A stretch of 64,000 nucleotides of DNA, taken from Roseovarius sp. 217 (lineage in GTDB: Bacteria > Pseudomonadota > Alphaproteobacteria > Rhodobacterales > Rhodobacteraceae). Below, in pieces: positions 45,778 through 55,009 of the stretch. The notes beneath the pieces are model-generated. The model searched no databases. It saw only the letters and a list, made by a program, of their open reading frames with translations, and was not told the DNA's origin. The number at the start of each line of letters is the position of its first letter. Positions within the stretch are counted from its first letter, which is position 1. Position numbers and translations under genes: made by a program. Location of the stretch: contig NZ_CH902584.1 of NCBI RefSeq assembly GCF_000152845.1, forward strand, positions 2,223,815 through 2,287,814, given 5' to 3'.

Positions 45778-46413
45778 CTAGATGTCGCCCCAGGCAGACC
45801 AGACCATCCATGCCCCGAAAGCCAGAAAGATGATGCCCGTCAGCAACCGGCCTCGCTGCGCGTGCTCGGGCTTGCTGAGCAGTCGGACAGCATGTCGTGC
45901 CCCAAGCGCATAGCCGCCCAGAACGACCAGTTTCACTGCAACAAAAGTCGATACCAATATGGCAAGGACTGCCGGACCACTTCCTGCAGGGATGAACTGG
46001 GGGAACAAAGCGGCGAAGAAAAGAACGGCTTTCGGATTGCTTATGCCGACGCCGAATGAATGGACCCAAAGCAGCAGGCTACTGCGCGCATCTGCTGATC
46101 CGACGGCTGATGGGTCTGGTCGTGGCGGGGGCGTGCGCAGAAAGGTCAGACCGAGCCAGATGATATAGGCCGCACCGGCAAGGCGCAGGACGAGGAAAGC
46201 CGTGGGATAGGTGGTCAGCAAGGTGCCGAGACCCACAATGGAAAGCGTGGCCAGCAGCGCGATGGCGATCAGATCGCCGCTGAGCGCGGCCAATGCACGG
46301 CGCCACCCGTGGGCGATGGCATTGTTGACGATGAACAACGTGGATGGTCCCGGTGTCGCAACCTGTGCCGTGCTGACGATCACAAAGGTGAGATATGCGG
46401 AAAGCTCCATCAC
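45778..46413 (-). CDS. LysE-family exporter
   Basis: 211 residues with six predicted membrane helices and the family signature TPGPSTLFIVNNAIAHGWRR near the N-terminus, plus NPKAVLFFAALFPQF. It exports amino acids or related small molecules. The start could equally be 46410 because the protein begins Met-Met. Confidence 0.9.
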   Translation of the reverse strand: MMELSAYLTFVIVSTAQVATPGPSTLFIVNNAIAHGWRRALAALSGDLIAIALLATLSIVGLGTLLTTYPTAFLVLRLAGAAYIIWLGLTFLRTPPPRPDPSAVGSADARSSLLLWVHSFGVGISNPKAVLFFAALFPQFIPAGSGPAVLAILVSTFVAVKLVVLGGYALGARHAVRLLSKPEHAQRGRLLTGIIFLAFGAWMVWSAWGDI

Positions 46414-47166
46414 GCCGCCAAATCAGGCAGATGACATGCAGGTGTCGCGGAATGGGTCGGGCAGGGATTGATCATGGTTCTGTCCTTCGTGCTGCGTGGG
46501 ACCTGAGACCTTGATGTAACAGCTAACTTTGACCCCTGCGACGCAGTGGCTGCGGTCATGGTGCCGGTCTTGCTGTCACCTTGGGGACTGACGGCAGCGC
46601 GGCCAGAGTCCAGGGTTTCGCAGACGTCGGTTGAGACACGCCGTCAGGGCTGTGCTTCGACCCTGATCGTGAAACCGGACAATCCGACCCTGCCGGGGTT
46701 GACCGAGAATGAGGTCTGATGCCTCAGGCAGGCTGCGGCCATCGGCATCCCGGCGGCAGAGGCGACGACAGACCTTTCTGATCTTCCCTCAGCCTTCGCA
46801 CGAACGCATGACGTGAGCAGAAGGGCGAAATCTGCGACCTGTTTCTGGATGGACACTTTGGCGCGATGTACGAAAAAGACAATTTTATTCAGCGTCCTGT
46901 CGTGCTCCGTCGCGTTCTATGGCGATTATGGGAAAGGTCTTGATAGCGCCTCCCAAGGCAGAGGCCTGAGGTTCGAACCCTGATAAGTCCGCCATTTCCC
47001 CCCCGAATTCTGACAGGACCCGGTCGGCGTCAGTATCGTGCGGGCAGGGGCGATGATCCCACAAAACGCTCGTGTCGGAAACGCCCAATTGTCGTGTTTG
47101 ACACAAACCTTATACGTTTGCGTGTCACACCCACGACTATCATTTGATGCAGTCGGAGGAATCGGC
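46414..47166. other. Gene-free interval with a tRNA-like 3' fragment
   Basis: No convincing gene was found. Bases 46941-46994 resemble the 3' half of a tRNA: an anticodon-loop-like CTCCCAA, GGTTCGAACCC as T-arm, and a TCCGCCA end. The anticodon stem does not pair and no 5' half is visible, so it is a remnant, possibly an old integration site. A 70-codon minus-strand frame (46644-46856) has no recognisable features. Confidence 0.45.
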
Positions 47167-50100
47167 ATGACCGCTTGGTGGCGCAACTTTGCTTTTGGCA
47201 CTCAGAAATCCAATGTTCTCAACGGAACGGACAAGAGGGATATCCTGCTCGGGTTTGGCGGGGATGACATCCTGTCTGGCGGTGGCGGCAATGATCTGCT
47301 CTTGGCCGGTTCGGGCAATGACATCCTTGATGGCGGAACAGGACAGGACGCGCTCCATGGGGACCGGGGCAACGACTCGCTTGCCGGAGGTGCGGGCGAT
47401 GATTTTCTGAGCGGCGGGCGTGGGTTTGACACGGCGGTCTATCAGGGCGGCATTGACGACTACCAGATTTCCGTGCGCGGCGGCTGGTTCGGGCGCACAG
47501 CAACGGTCTCGAGCGTCACCGCCACGGTGGCCGATGCTGGCCACGACCGGCTCACCGGGGTTGAGGCGCTCTATTTCGCGGCTGATGACCTGACGATCTT
47601 TATCGACGGGCGCAACAATGCGGTCATCGCGGGCGACGACAGCGCAACGGTGAGCGAAGATGGCACAACCGCTATCGCGGTGGCGGACCTTCTGGCGAAT
47701 GACCGGGATTTCGACGGGGATACCGTCGCGATCACGGCGGTTTCGGCCAATTCCGAGGCTGGGGCCTCGGTTCGGATCGACGGTGATCAGGTGGTGTATG
47801 ATCCCGGCTCGATCTTTGACCATCTCGACGATGGCGAGACAGCTACCGACAGCTTTACCTATACGGTCGATGACGGTCGCGGCGGCGTGACCGAAGCCAA
47901 GGTGACAGTCACCATATTGGGCGCCAACGATGCCCCGGTCCTGTCTGCCCTTGCCTCTGTCACCATCGACGAGAACAGCATTGCCGTTCCGGCGGATATT
48001 CTGGCCAGTGACGTCGATGGCGATGTGCTCAGCTTTGCGATCACCGGCGGGGCCGACGCCGCGCTGTTTGCGATTGATGCGGTGACCGGCGCGCTCAGCT
48101 TCGTCTCGGCCCCCGATTTCGAAGCGCCCGCGGATGCGGGGGGCGACAATGTCTATGACGTGCAGATCGGTGTGAGCGACGGGGATGTGACCACCACCGC
48201 CGATATTGCTGTGACGGTTGCCGATGTTGCAGAGATCGACGCGCGGATCAACGAGATCCATTATGACAACGCGGGCACTGATGTCGGCGAGTTCGTCGAA
48301 GTGCGCGTCGGCGCGGGGCAGGACGTCTCCGGCCTCTTGCTGGAATTCTACCGCGATGACGGCACCGTTTATGACAGCCGCAGCCTGCCTGATGCACCCG
48401 CGAGCAGCGAGGGTGGTTTCGACTATTACCTCGTCGAGATGCCCGTGAACGGCATTCAGAACGGCGCTGCGGACGGCATCGCCCTGTCTAACAATGGCCG
48501 GCTTATCGAACTGCTGAGTTACGAGGGCACGCTGACCGCGACCGAAGGCACCGCAGCCGGCGTCACCTCGACCGATATCGGTGTGGACGAGGGCAGCGGC
48601 ACGCCCATTGGTGCATCGTTGGAGCGGGCCGAGGAGGGTGAGGGCTGGTCGGTCGCGGATCAGGACACGCGCGGGCTCAACAACGATTTCGTGCCGCTGG
48701 CGCAGCTTGTCATCTCCGAGATCATGCAGAACCCGGCGGCTGTCTCGGACGACGCGGGCGAGTATTTCGAGATATTCAACGCCGGTGACAGCGCGATTGA
48801 TCTCAACGGCTACACCATCTCTGACAATGATGTCGATGTCCATGTGATCGACAACGGCGGCCCGCTGCTGATCGCGCCGGGTGCGTTTCTGGTGCTGGGG
48901 CGCAATGCTGATACGGCCACCAATGGCGGGGTTGCGGTCGATTATCAGTATAGCGGCATCGCGCTGGCCAATGGGGCCGACGAGATCGTTCTGACCGATA
49001 CCCAAGGCCGCGAGGTGGACCGCGTCGCATATGATGGCGGCCCTGCCTTTCCCGACCCGAATGGTGCCTCGATGGAACTGGTCGATCTGGCCGCCGACAA
49101 CAACGATGGCAGCAACTGGACGACCGCGACGCAGAGCTTTGGCGCGGGCGATCTGGGCACGCCGGGGGCGGAGAACGGCACGCCGCCGCAGGTCTTTGTC
49201 GGGCGGATCAACGAGTTTCACTATGACAATGACGGCGCTGATATCGGAGAATTCATCGAGGTGCGTGTGGCCGCGGGCACGGACGTGAGTGCGACAACGC
49301 TCGCGCTCTACAATGGCAATGGCGGAGGTCTCTATGCGACTCTCAATCTGCCTGCGGCCCCGGCCACGTCGGATGGTGTGTTCGACTATTACGTGGTGGA
49401 TGCGCCCGGCCTGCAAAACGGTTTCCCGGACGGGATCGCGCTGATCAACGGCGGCACGGTGGTCGAGTTCCTCAGCTATGAAGGGGCCATGATTGCGGCG
49501 GACGGGCCTGCGGCGGGGTTGACCTCGACTGATGTGGGTGTGACCGAACTCGGCACCACGCCTGTTGGCTTCTCGCTCCAGCGCAATGCGGATGGCACTT
49601 GGCGCGACCCCGAGGCCGAGACCCGGGGGGGTGCCAATGACGGGACCACACCGCCGCCGAGCGTGGCGATCAACGAATTCCGTGTCTCCAGCAGTGGTGC
49701 CAGTGATGATACCTCGAATTTCGTCGAGATTGCCGCGACGCCGGGGCAAAGCTTTGACGGGCTGACGTTGCTGGCCATATCGGGCGAATTTGCACCCGGT
49801 CAGGTCGATTTCGCGATTTCTCTCGATGGAGCTGTTGCCGATGAGAATGGCTTTCTTCTCATCGCAGAGGCGAGCAACCCGGCGCTCGGCATCGGTGATG
49901 TCGGCGTTGCGGGGCTGGATTTCTTTGGCTCGCCGCAGACATTCCTTGTGGTTGACGGCTTTACCGGCAGCGCGGGCGACGATCTGGATACGGACAATGA
50001 CGGCACGTTCGACACCGATGTCGGCACGGTTCTGGCGTCGGTTTCGTTGGTAGATGGCGATGCCACGCCGGATGTCAATTATAGCGCGACCGTGTTCGGG

Positions 50101-52215
50101 CCGGACGGCAGCTTTACTATGGCGGGCGGGGCACGCGACCCCGATGGCAGCGGTGACTTTGTGCAGTTGGATTTTGGTGACACCTCGGCGGACACGCCCG
50201 GTGCCACCAACGCCGCTGCTCTCGCCACCCCGGCGTTGATCTCCGAGGTGCAGGGCGCAGGCCCGGTCGCGGCACGCTTTGGTGAGGTTGTCACGGTGAG
50301 CGCGGTGGTGACCTATCTCGTTGACGATGGCTTCTTCCTTCAGGAAGAGGATGCCGACAGCGACGGCAATGACGCCACCTCAGAGGGGATATTCGTCTTC
50401 ACCGGCGGCGGTTTTGCCCTGCCGAGCCTTGGGGATCAAGTTTCGGTAACCGGCACGGTGACGGAGTTTTTCGAGGAAACCCAGATCGGCAATGTCACCA
50501 ATGTGACCGTGCACTCCTCGGGCAACCCGCTGCCGACCATGGCCGAGATCATGCTCTCAGAGAGCGCTTCGGATTTCGAGGCGGTGGAGGGTATGCGCTT
50601 TCGTCTTTCCAGCGGCATCGCGGATGAAGAGATCACCGTGATCGAGAATTTCAACCTCGACCGCTTTGGCGAGATCACTGTGAGCGCGGGCACCCAGACC
50701 CAGGCAACCCAGCTGTTTGATGCGCAGACCGAGGCCGCGCAGGTGGCGCAGGTGATCGAGGGCAACCTCAACAACCGGCTGATCATCGACGACGGGCAAT
50801 CGGGGCAGAACCCGGATAGCTTCGAGTTCATCCCCAACCTGACACCGGGTGACAATGGCAACGGCATTCTTGACGCGGGCGATACTTTCACCGCCGAGGG
50901 GGCGACGCTGCGGCTCGGCTCGGAAATTACCGGGGTGACCGGCGACGCGGGGCAGGACGATATCACCGGCGTGATGCGGTTCGGCTTTGGCGAATACCGG
51001 ATGCTGATCGATGGCCAGTTGGTGATCGACCCGACCACCAACGAGGGCGCGCGCCCGGCCTTGCCCGAAGATGTGGGCGGCGATATTCAGGTGGCGGCGT
51101 TCAACGTGCTCAACTACTTCACCTCGCTCAGTGACGGCGCGGCGACCAATCCCGCCGGGCAGGCGCGCGGGGCGTCAACGGCCAGCGACCTTGAGCGGCA
51201 GACCACCAAGCTGGTCGAGGCGTTCTTCGAGACCGGGGCCGAGGTCTTTGCCATTCAGGAGATCGAGAATAACGGCTTTGGCGAGGGCTCTGCCATCGCG
51301 GCCTTTGTCGAGGCGCTCAATGCCGAAGCGGCGTTGCGTGGCTCTTCGGCCGTTTATGCCTTTGTCGATCCAACCGTTGACGGCGGCCCCATCGGGACAG
51401 ACGCCATCACCACCGGCCTGATCTACGACAGCAACGCGCTCGATCTCGTCAGCTCCGATTTCAACGTGTTCACCGAGGCGTCGGCGGCAGAGACCTTTGC
51501 GCTTGCCGAGGTGCTCAACCCGGTCGTTGCCTCTGGCAATCAGTTGGAGGATTTCCAGCGCAACCGGCCCGTGGTGGCGGCGGAGTTCGAGGACAAGCTG
51601 TCGGGTGTCACCTTTACCGTGGCGTCCAACCATTTCAAATCCAAGGGCGACAGCGGCCTTGTGGGTCTGGCTGAGGCGGCGCAGGCGTATCTCGATGGCG
51701 GCGGCACCGGCATCACCCAAGCCGATATCGACGCGCTGCGGGCCGATCCGAATTTCGATCAGGGCGACGGTCAGGGCTTCTGGAACGCGGTGCGTGCGGA
51801 TGCGGCGGGCGAGCTTACCACATGGCTCGAGACCGGGTATAACGGCACCGGTACGGACAATGCCCTGTTGCTCGGCGATTTCAACGCCTATGCCAAGGAA
51901 GACCCGGTGCAGACCATTGCCGATGACCCGGATTATGTCGATCTGATCGACAGTTTCATCGGTCAAGAGGAGGCGTTCAGCTTCATCTTCGATGGCCAGC
52001 AAGGCACGCTCGATCAGGCGCTCGCATCCAGCGACATCGCTGGGCTCGTCACCGGCGTGACCGAGTGGCATATCAACGCGCAGGAACCGGATCTGCTCAA
52101 CTACAACAGCCAGTTCAATAATCCCGGTTTCTTCAGCCCGGACGTGTTTGCCTCGTCCGACCACGATCCGCTGATTGTTGGGCTCGATACCCAGCCCGAC
52201 CTGCTCGTCGGCTGA
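47167..52215 (+). CDS. ExeM/NucH-type extracellular nuclease with N-terminal RTX repeats
   Basis: 1682 residues from the ATG at 47167, with GGAGGA 6 bases upstream. Residues of about 20-95 are RTX calcium-binding nonapeptides; about 165-390 are two Ig/cadherin-like repeats. From about 395 to 1050 come several lamin-tail-like domains (RINEIHYDN, ISEIMQNPAA, RINEFHYDN, AINEFRVSSS), then an OB-fold-like region (ISEVQGAG). From about residue 1300 to the end is an endonuclease/exonuclease/phosphatase domain: VAAFNVLNYF, FAIQEIENNG, SNHFKSKGD, LLGDFNAY and SSDHDPL. It probably degrades extracellular DNA for nutrients or biofilm remodelling. It lacks a classical signal peptide, so type I export is likely. 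Confidence 0.92.
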   Translation: MTAWWRNFAFGTQKSNVLNGTDKRDILLGFGGDDILSGGGGNDLLLAGSGNDILDGGTGQDALHGDRGNDSLAGGAGDDFLSGGRGFDTAVYQGGIDDYQISVRGGWFGRTATVSSVTATVADAGHDRLTGVEALYFAADDLTIFIDGRNNAVIAGDDSATVSEDGTTAIAVADLLANDRDFDGDTVAITAVSANSEAGASVRIDGDQVVYDPGSIFDHLDDGETATDSFTYTVDDGRGGVTEAKVTVTILGANDAPVLSALASVTIDENSIAVPADILASDVDGDVLSFAITGGADAALFAIDAVTGALSFVSAPDFEAPADAGGDNVYDVQIGVSDGDVTTTADIAVTVADVAEIDARINEIHYDNAGTDVGEFVEVRVGAGQDVSGLLLEFYRDDGTVYDSRSLPDAPASSEGGFDYYLVEMPVNGIQNGAADGIALSNNGRLIELLSYEGTLTATEGTAAGVTSTDIGVDEGSGTPIGASLERAEEGEGWSVADQDTRGLNNDFVPLAQLVISEIMQNPAAVSDDAGEYFEIFNAGDSAIDLNGYTISDNDVDVHVIDNGGPLLIAPGAFLVLGRNADTATNGGVAVDYQYSGIALANGADEIVLTDTQGREVDRVAYDGGPAFPDPNGASMELVDLAADNNDGSNWTTATQSFGAGDLGTPGAENGTPPQVFVGRINEFHYDNDGADIGEFIEVRVAAGTDVSATTLALYNGNGGGLYATLNLPAAPATSDGVFDYYVVDAPGLQNGFPDGIALINGGTVVEFLSYEGAMIAADGPAAGLTSTDVGVTELGTTPVGFSLQRNADGTWRDPEAETRGGANDGTTPPPSVAINEFRVSSSGASDDTSNFVEIAATPGQSFDGLTLLAISGEFAPGQVDFAISLDGAVADENGFLLIAEASNPALGIGDVGVAGLDFFGSPQTFLVVDGFTGSAGDDLDTDNDGTFDTDVGTVLASVSLVDGDATPDVNYSATVFGPDGSFTMAGGARDPDGSGDFVQLDFGDTSADTPGATNAAALATPALISEVQGAGPVAARFGEVVTVSAVVTYLVDDGFFLQEEDADSDGNDATSEGIFVFTGGGFALPSLGDQVSVTGTVTEFFEETQIGNVTNVTVHSSGNPLPTMAEIMLSESASDFEAVEGMRFRLSSGIADEEITVIENFNLDRFGEITVSAGTQTQATQLFDAQTEAAQVAQVIEGNLNNRLIIDDGQSGQNPDSFEFIPNLTPGDNGNGILDAGDTFTAEGATLRLGSEITGVTGDAGQDDITGVMRFGFGEYRMLIDGQLVIDPTTNEGARPALPEDVGGDIQVAAFNVLNYFTSLSDGAATNPAGQARGASTASDLERQTTKLVEAFFETGAEVFAIQEIENNGFGEGSAIAAFVEALNAEAALRGSSAVYAFVDPTVDGGPIGTDAITTGLIYDSNALDLVSSDFNVFTEASAAETFALAEVLNPVVASGNQLEDFQRNRPVVAAEFEDKLSGVTFTVASNHFKSKGDSGLVGLAEAAQAYLDGGGTGITQADIDALRADPNFDQGDGQGFWNAVRADAAGELTTWLETGYNGTGTDNALLLGDFNAYAKEDPVQTIADDPDYVDLIDSFIGQEEAFSFIFDGQQGTLDQALASSDIAGLVTGVTEWHINAQEPDLLNYNSQFNNPGFFSPDVFASSDHDPLIVGLDTQPDLLVG

Positions 52216-52222
52216 GTCAATG

Positions 52223-52249
52223 CCCCGGTCCTCCTGTGGGGGGCCGGGG
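52223..52249 (+). terminator. Hairpin terminator candidate after the nuclease gene
   Basis: CCCCGGTCC (52223-52231) pairs with GGGCCGGGG (52241-52249) with one wobble, 8 bases after the stop codon. There is no T-run. Confidence 0.5.
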
Positions 52250-52575
52250 TATGTCATGGTCTGGCAGTGCATCCGCGCAGGTGTTTTGTCCCGGCACCTG
52301 CCGGGTCACGTCAGATTTCCGAACCTTGCCCTTTAACCAACCGAGCGGTCGGAGGGTTTGCATGCAACAGAGTTGCCCCTCCGCTTGCTGCTGTGTGGAT
52401 CCACTTCAAGGCATATAGGAAAGGGTTGCTAGGTTTCTGGAGGATCGGAGCGGTTACCCCTCATCCTCAAGGCTTTGGCGAATAGGCCACACGGATCTTG
52501 CTCGTTCTTGCGGATCTGGGGCGCTCTTGGAAAACGTCTCGAAGGCCGGAATTCGAGGGGATTTCGGGAAGGCGA
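52250..52575. other. Interval without recognisable gene
   Basis: Only short unconvincing frames are present. Nothing with a family signature, RNA structure or repeat was identified. Confidence 0.5.
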
Positions 52576-52884
52576 CTAAAGCCTGTCGTTGAGCCACTGC
52601 AGGATATCCATCTTCTCGTGCAGGGCGGCGATGATGATGGGGTGGTCGATTGCGCGCCAGAAGATGTCGTGATCCTGCTCTGCGGTCAGCGTGAGTTCAT
52701 AGTTCGCCGTGTCATAGGCTAAACTCTTGCGCTCTTCGCTTTGAGTGTCGTCAAGGGATTTGCCGGAAAGCTGGCCGCGCCGCGCCTGCCCGATCTGACC
52801 GCATGTGGAAAACGGGTGTGGTGTCGAACCGCAGCGTCGGCAAACACTTGAGAACCTACCCAGGAAAATCGGGCTTTCGCCCAT
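52576..52884 (-). CDS. Uncharacterised small protein (doubtful)
   Basis: A 102-codon frame whose C-terminal half (SLAYDTANYELTLTAEQDHD, then IIIAALHEKMDILQWLNDRL) looks like a real soluble protein. The N-terminal half is Cys/Arg-rich and less protein-like. No ribosome-binding site decides the start, and I do not recognise a family. It may be a shorter gene or a remnant. Confidence 0.35.
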   Translation of the reverse strand: MGESPIFLGRFSSVCRRCGSTPHPFSTCGQIGQARRGQLSGKSLDDTQSEERKSLAYDTANYELTLTAEQDHDIFWRAIDHPIIIAALHEKMDILQWLNDRL

Positions 52885-52988
52885 TTTATGGGCACACTGT
52901 TTGGGGTGGACATGTTCTGTAAAAGAAACATGTCCGTTTGATCGTCAATCAATTGCATCCTCCACAAGAACCATTGCACTTCCAGATC

Positions 52989-53573
52989 ATGAAAAACTCG
53001 ATCCGAATTGTCGTCGTCGAACAGGACCGCGACAGAGCCTTGGCAATTGTTGACGCCCTGAAAGACGCCTGCGCCTGTGACGTCCTGGTTGTCGGCGATA
53101 CCAGTGGGTTGGAGCGGAAGATCGCGGGGTACGGCCCCGATATTGTCCTGATTGATATCGACAATCCGACCCGCGATATTTTGGAGGAACTGACCCTTGC
53201 CTCCGGGCCGCTGGAGCGTCCTGTGGCGATGTTTGTCTCGGGCAATTCCGATGGGCTGGCGGCAGCGGCCATCGAGGCGGGCGTTTCAGCTTATGTGGTT
53301 GACGGTCTGGCACCAGAGCGCCTCAAGCCGGTGATGGATACCGCGATTGCGCGCTTTGCCATGGTGCGGCAGATGCGCAATGAATTGGCCGAGACGCGGC
53401 GAGCCCTGGAAGAGCGCAAGGTCATTGATCGCGCCAAGGGGCTGCTGATGAAAGCCAAGGGCATTGATGAAGATGCGGCCTATGCGCTCTTGCGCAAGAC
53501 CGCCATGGATCGGGGGCGCCGGGTCGCCGATGTTGCCGAGGCGCTTGTGACGGCAGCGGGGCTTTTGGGATGA
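52989..53573 (+). CDS. nasT: NasT, ANTAR-domain antiterminator for nitrate assimilation
   Basis: 194 residues from the ATG at 52989. The N-terminal receiver-like domain has the acidic strand end IVLIDIDNP (D56 or D58 as phosphoacceptor position). Residues of about 120-185 are the ANTAR RNA-binding three-helix domain (ERKVIDRAKGLLMKAKGIDE, AYALLRKTAMDRGRRVADVA). NasT binds tandem hexaloop hairpins in the leader RNA and prevents termination; without nitrate it is held by NasS. The gene overlaps nasS by 4 bp and precedes a leader with such hairpins. Confidence 0.93.
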   Translation: MKNSIRIVVVEQDRDRALAIVDALKDACACDVLVVGDTSGLERKIAGYGPDIVLIDIDNPTRDILEELTLASGPLERPVAMFVSGNSDGLAAAAIEAGVSAYVVDGLAPERLKPVMDTAIARFAMVRQMRNELAETRRALEERKVIDRAKGLLMKAKGIDEDAAYALLRKTAMDRGRRVADVAEALVTAAGLLG

Positions 53574-54742
53574 CGCGGGTCACGGTTCCTGTCGCCTATA
53601 TGCCGCTGGTTGATGCGGCCCCTCTGATTGTCGCGCAGGAGATGGGGTTTGCGCATGCCGAAGGTATTGCGCTTGATCTGATTGCCGCGCCGTCCTGGTC
53701 TTCGGTTCGCGATATGCTGGCCTTCGGACGGGTTGATGCGGCGCATATGCTTTCTCCTGTTCCCGTGGCCATGGCCATGGGGCTGGGCGGTGTGGCGACA
53801 GCGATGAGTGCGCTTTCGGTGCTGTCGGTCAATGGCAACGTCATCGGCGTGGGCAAACCGCTTGAGGACCGGCTCCGGTCCATCGGCTTTGAGTTTGATT
53901 TCGCTGATCCTGCGAAGGCTGCCCGTGCATTGGCCGAGGTTCGGCAGGGGCCGATCACCTTTGGCGTGCCGTTCCCGTTTTCGATGCATGTCGAACTGTT
54001 GCGCTATTGGAGTGCGGCGACCGAGCTTGGTGCTGATGGCATCGTGATCCGCACCGTGCCGCCACCGCTGATGGCGAACGCCTTGGCGGCAGGCGATATC
54101 GACGCCTTTTGCGTGGGTGAGCCGTGGGGTTCGGTGGCGGTGGAGCAGGGCGCTGGTGCGCTTTTGTTGCCCGGCGTCGCGATCTGGAGCTTTGCGCCGG
54201 AAAAGGTGTTGGCGGTGCGCACCGAGTGGGCCGAGACCGAGCCGGACCTCACGGGACGGCTGATGCGTGCCGTGTGGCGGGCCGGCCGCTGGCTTGCCGA
54301 TCCTGATGCAAGGTTGACGGCAGCGACCCTGTTGTCGCGAAAATCCTATCTGGATCTTTCGCCCGAACTGATCGACCGGGCGCTGTCGGGGCATCTTGTG
54401 GTGTCAGACCGCGGCGAGCAGCGCCGGGTCGATGGCTTTTTGATGTTTCATCATGGTGCGGCGAATTTTCCCTGGCGCAGTCAGGCAAAGTGGATTGGCC
54501 AGCATCTTGCGCAATACCACGGCACTGGCACCAAAGCGGATATCGACGTCATAGCCAAGGTCTATCGCGCTGATCTGTACCGCATGCACATGGGCATGAC
54601 CGGCTGTGACATGCCCGGCGCCTCCGAGAAAGTCGAAGGGGCGATTCTGCATGCGACCCCTGTGGCATCGGCGGGTGGTACGTTGACGCTCCTGCCCAAT
54701 CGCTTTTTTGATGCACAGGTTTTTGACTTTCACCTGGATTGA
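53570..54742 (+). CDS. nasS: NasS, cytoplasmic nitrate sensor
   Basis: 390 residues, an NrtA-like periplasmic-binding-protein fold without a signal peptide (starts MTRVTVPVAYMPLVDAAPLI), which separates NasS from the transporter subunit. Landmarks are VGEPWGSVAVEQGAG, NFPWRSQAKWIGQ and MGMTGCDMPG. It binds nitrate or nitrite and then releases NasT. Adjacent to nasT and just upstream of the nrt-nir-nas genes. Confidence 0.92.
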   Translation: MTRVTVPVAYMPLVDAAPLIVAQEMGFAHAEGIALDLIAAPSWSSVRDMLAFGRVDAAHMLSPVPVAMAMGLGGVATAMSALSVLSVNGNVIGVGKPLEDRLRSIGFEFDFADPAKAARALAEVRQGPITFGVPFPFSMHVELLRYWSAATELGADGIVIRTVPPPLMANALAAGDIDAFCVGEPWGSVAVEQGAGALLLPGVAIWSFAPEKVLAVRTEWAETEPDLTGRLMRAVWRAGRWLADPDARLTAATLLSRKSYLDLSPELIDRALSGHLVVSDRGEQRRVDGFLMFHHGAANFPWRSQAKWIGQHLAQYHGTGTKADIDVIAKVYRADLYRMHMGMTGCDMPGASEKVEGAILHATPVASAGGTLTLLPNRFFDAQVFDFHLD

Positions 54743-54815
54743 CCGTCGCTTTTTTGTGCAGATGAGAAAAGTGCCGGTGATCTGACACCTTTCCCCGCGA
54801 ATTATATGGAAAGCT

Positions 54816-54864
54816 TTGCTGCGTTGCGGCATCGTTTGACTGTGCTCGCAACGATGTGAGCAAA
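54816..54864 (+). promoter_or_regulatory. Mutually exclusive hairpins in the nrtA leader
   Basis: CGTTGCG (54822-54828) can pair with CGCAACG (54847-54853), while CATCGTT (54830-54836) can pair with AACGATG (54850-54856). The two 3' arms overlap, so only one can form. TTTGCT/AGCAAA (54815-54820, 54859-54864) could close either. Confidence 0.45.
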
Positions 54865-54872
54865 TCGAATTC

Positions 54873-54950
54873 CTCCCAGGATCGGGACACTCTGAGCAGG
54901 GCCGCTCACTCTCCGCCGGTATCATCCGGTGGTCAGTGTCGGCCCTATTT
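54873..54950 (+). promoter_or_regulatory. ANTAR-type two-hairpin leader and overlapping terminator before nrtA
   Basis: Hairpin 1 is TCCC-AGGATC-GGGA (54874-54887). Hairpin 2 is TGAGC-AGGGCC-GCTCA (54893-54908), with a hexaloop that has A at position 1 and G at position 4, the ANTAR recognition pattern; hairpin 1 has A instead of G at position 4. The competing terminator uses AGGGCCG (54898-54904) with CGGCCCT (54940-54946), so it shares the loop and 3' arm of hairpin 2. An inner stem (54913-54919 with 54926-54932) supports it, and a T-rich stretch follows. NasT binding should favour hairpin 2 and read-through. Confidence 0.65.
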
Positions 54951-55009
54951 CTGTTCTTGTTCGGTCTTGTCTTTTTCCCGACAGACCGGGCGCTTTGAAA
55001 GGATACACC

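Noticed and set aside
46644-46856. 70-codon minus-strand frame upstream of the nuclease gene
   Set aside because: No recognisable domain, start signal or conservation evidence.
46941-46994. Functional tRNA gene
   Set aside because: Only a T-arm-like and 3'-end-like part is visible; the anticodon stem does not pair and the acceptor stem has no 5' partner.
47140-49749. 869-codon minus-strand frame opposite the nuclease gene
   Set aside because: Arg/His-rich shadow frame; the plus-strand RTX and lamin-tail domains are unambiguous.
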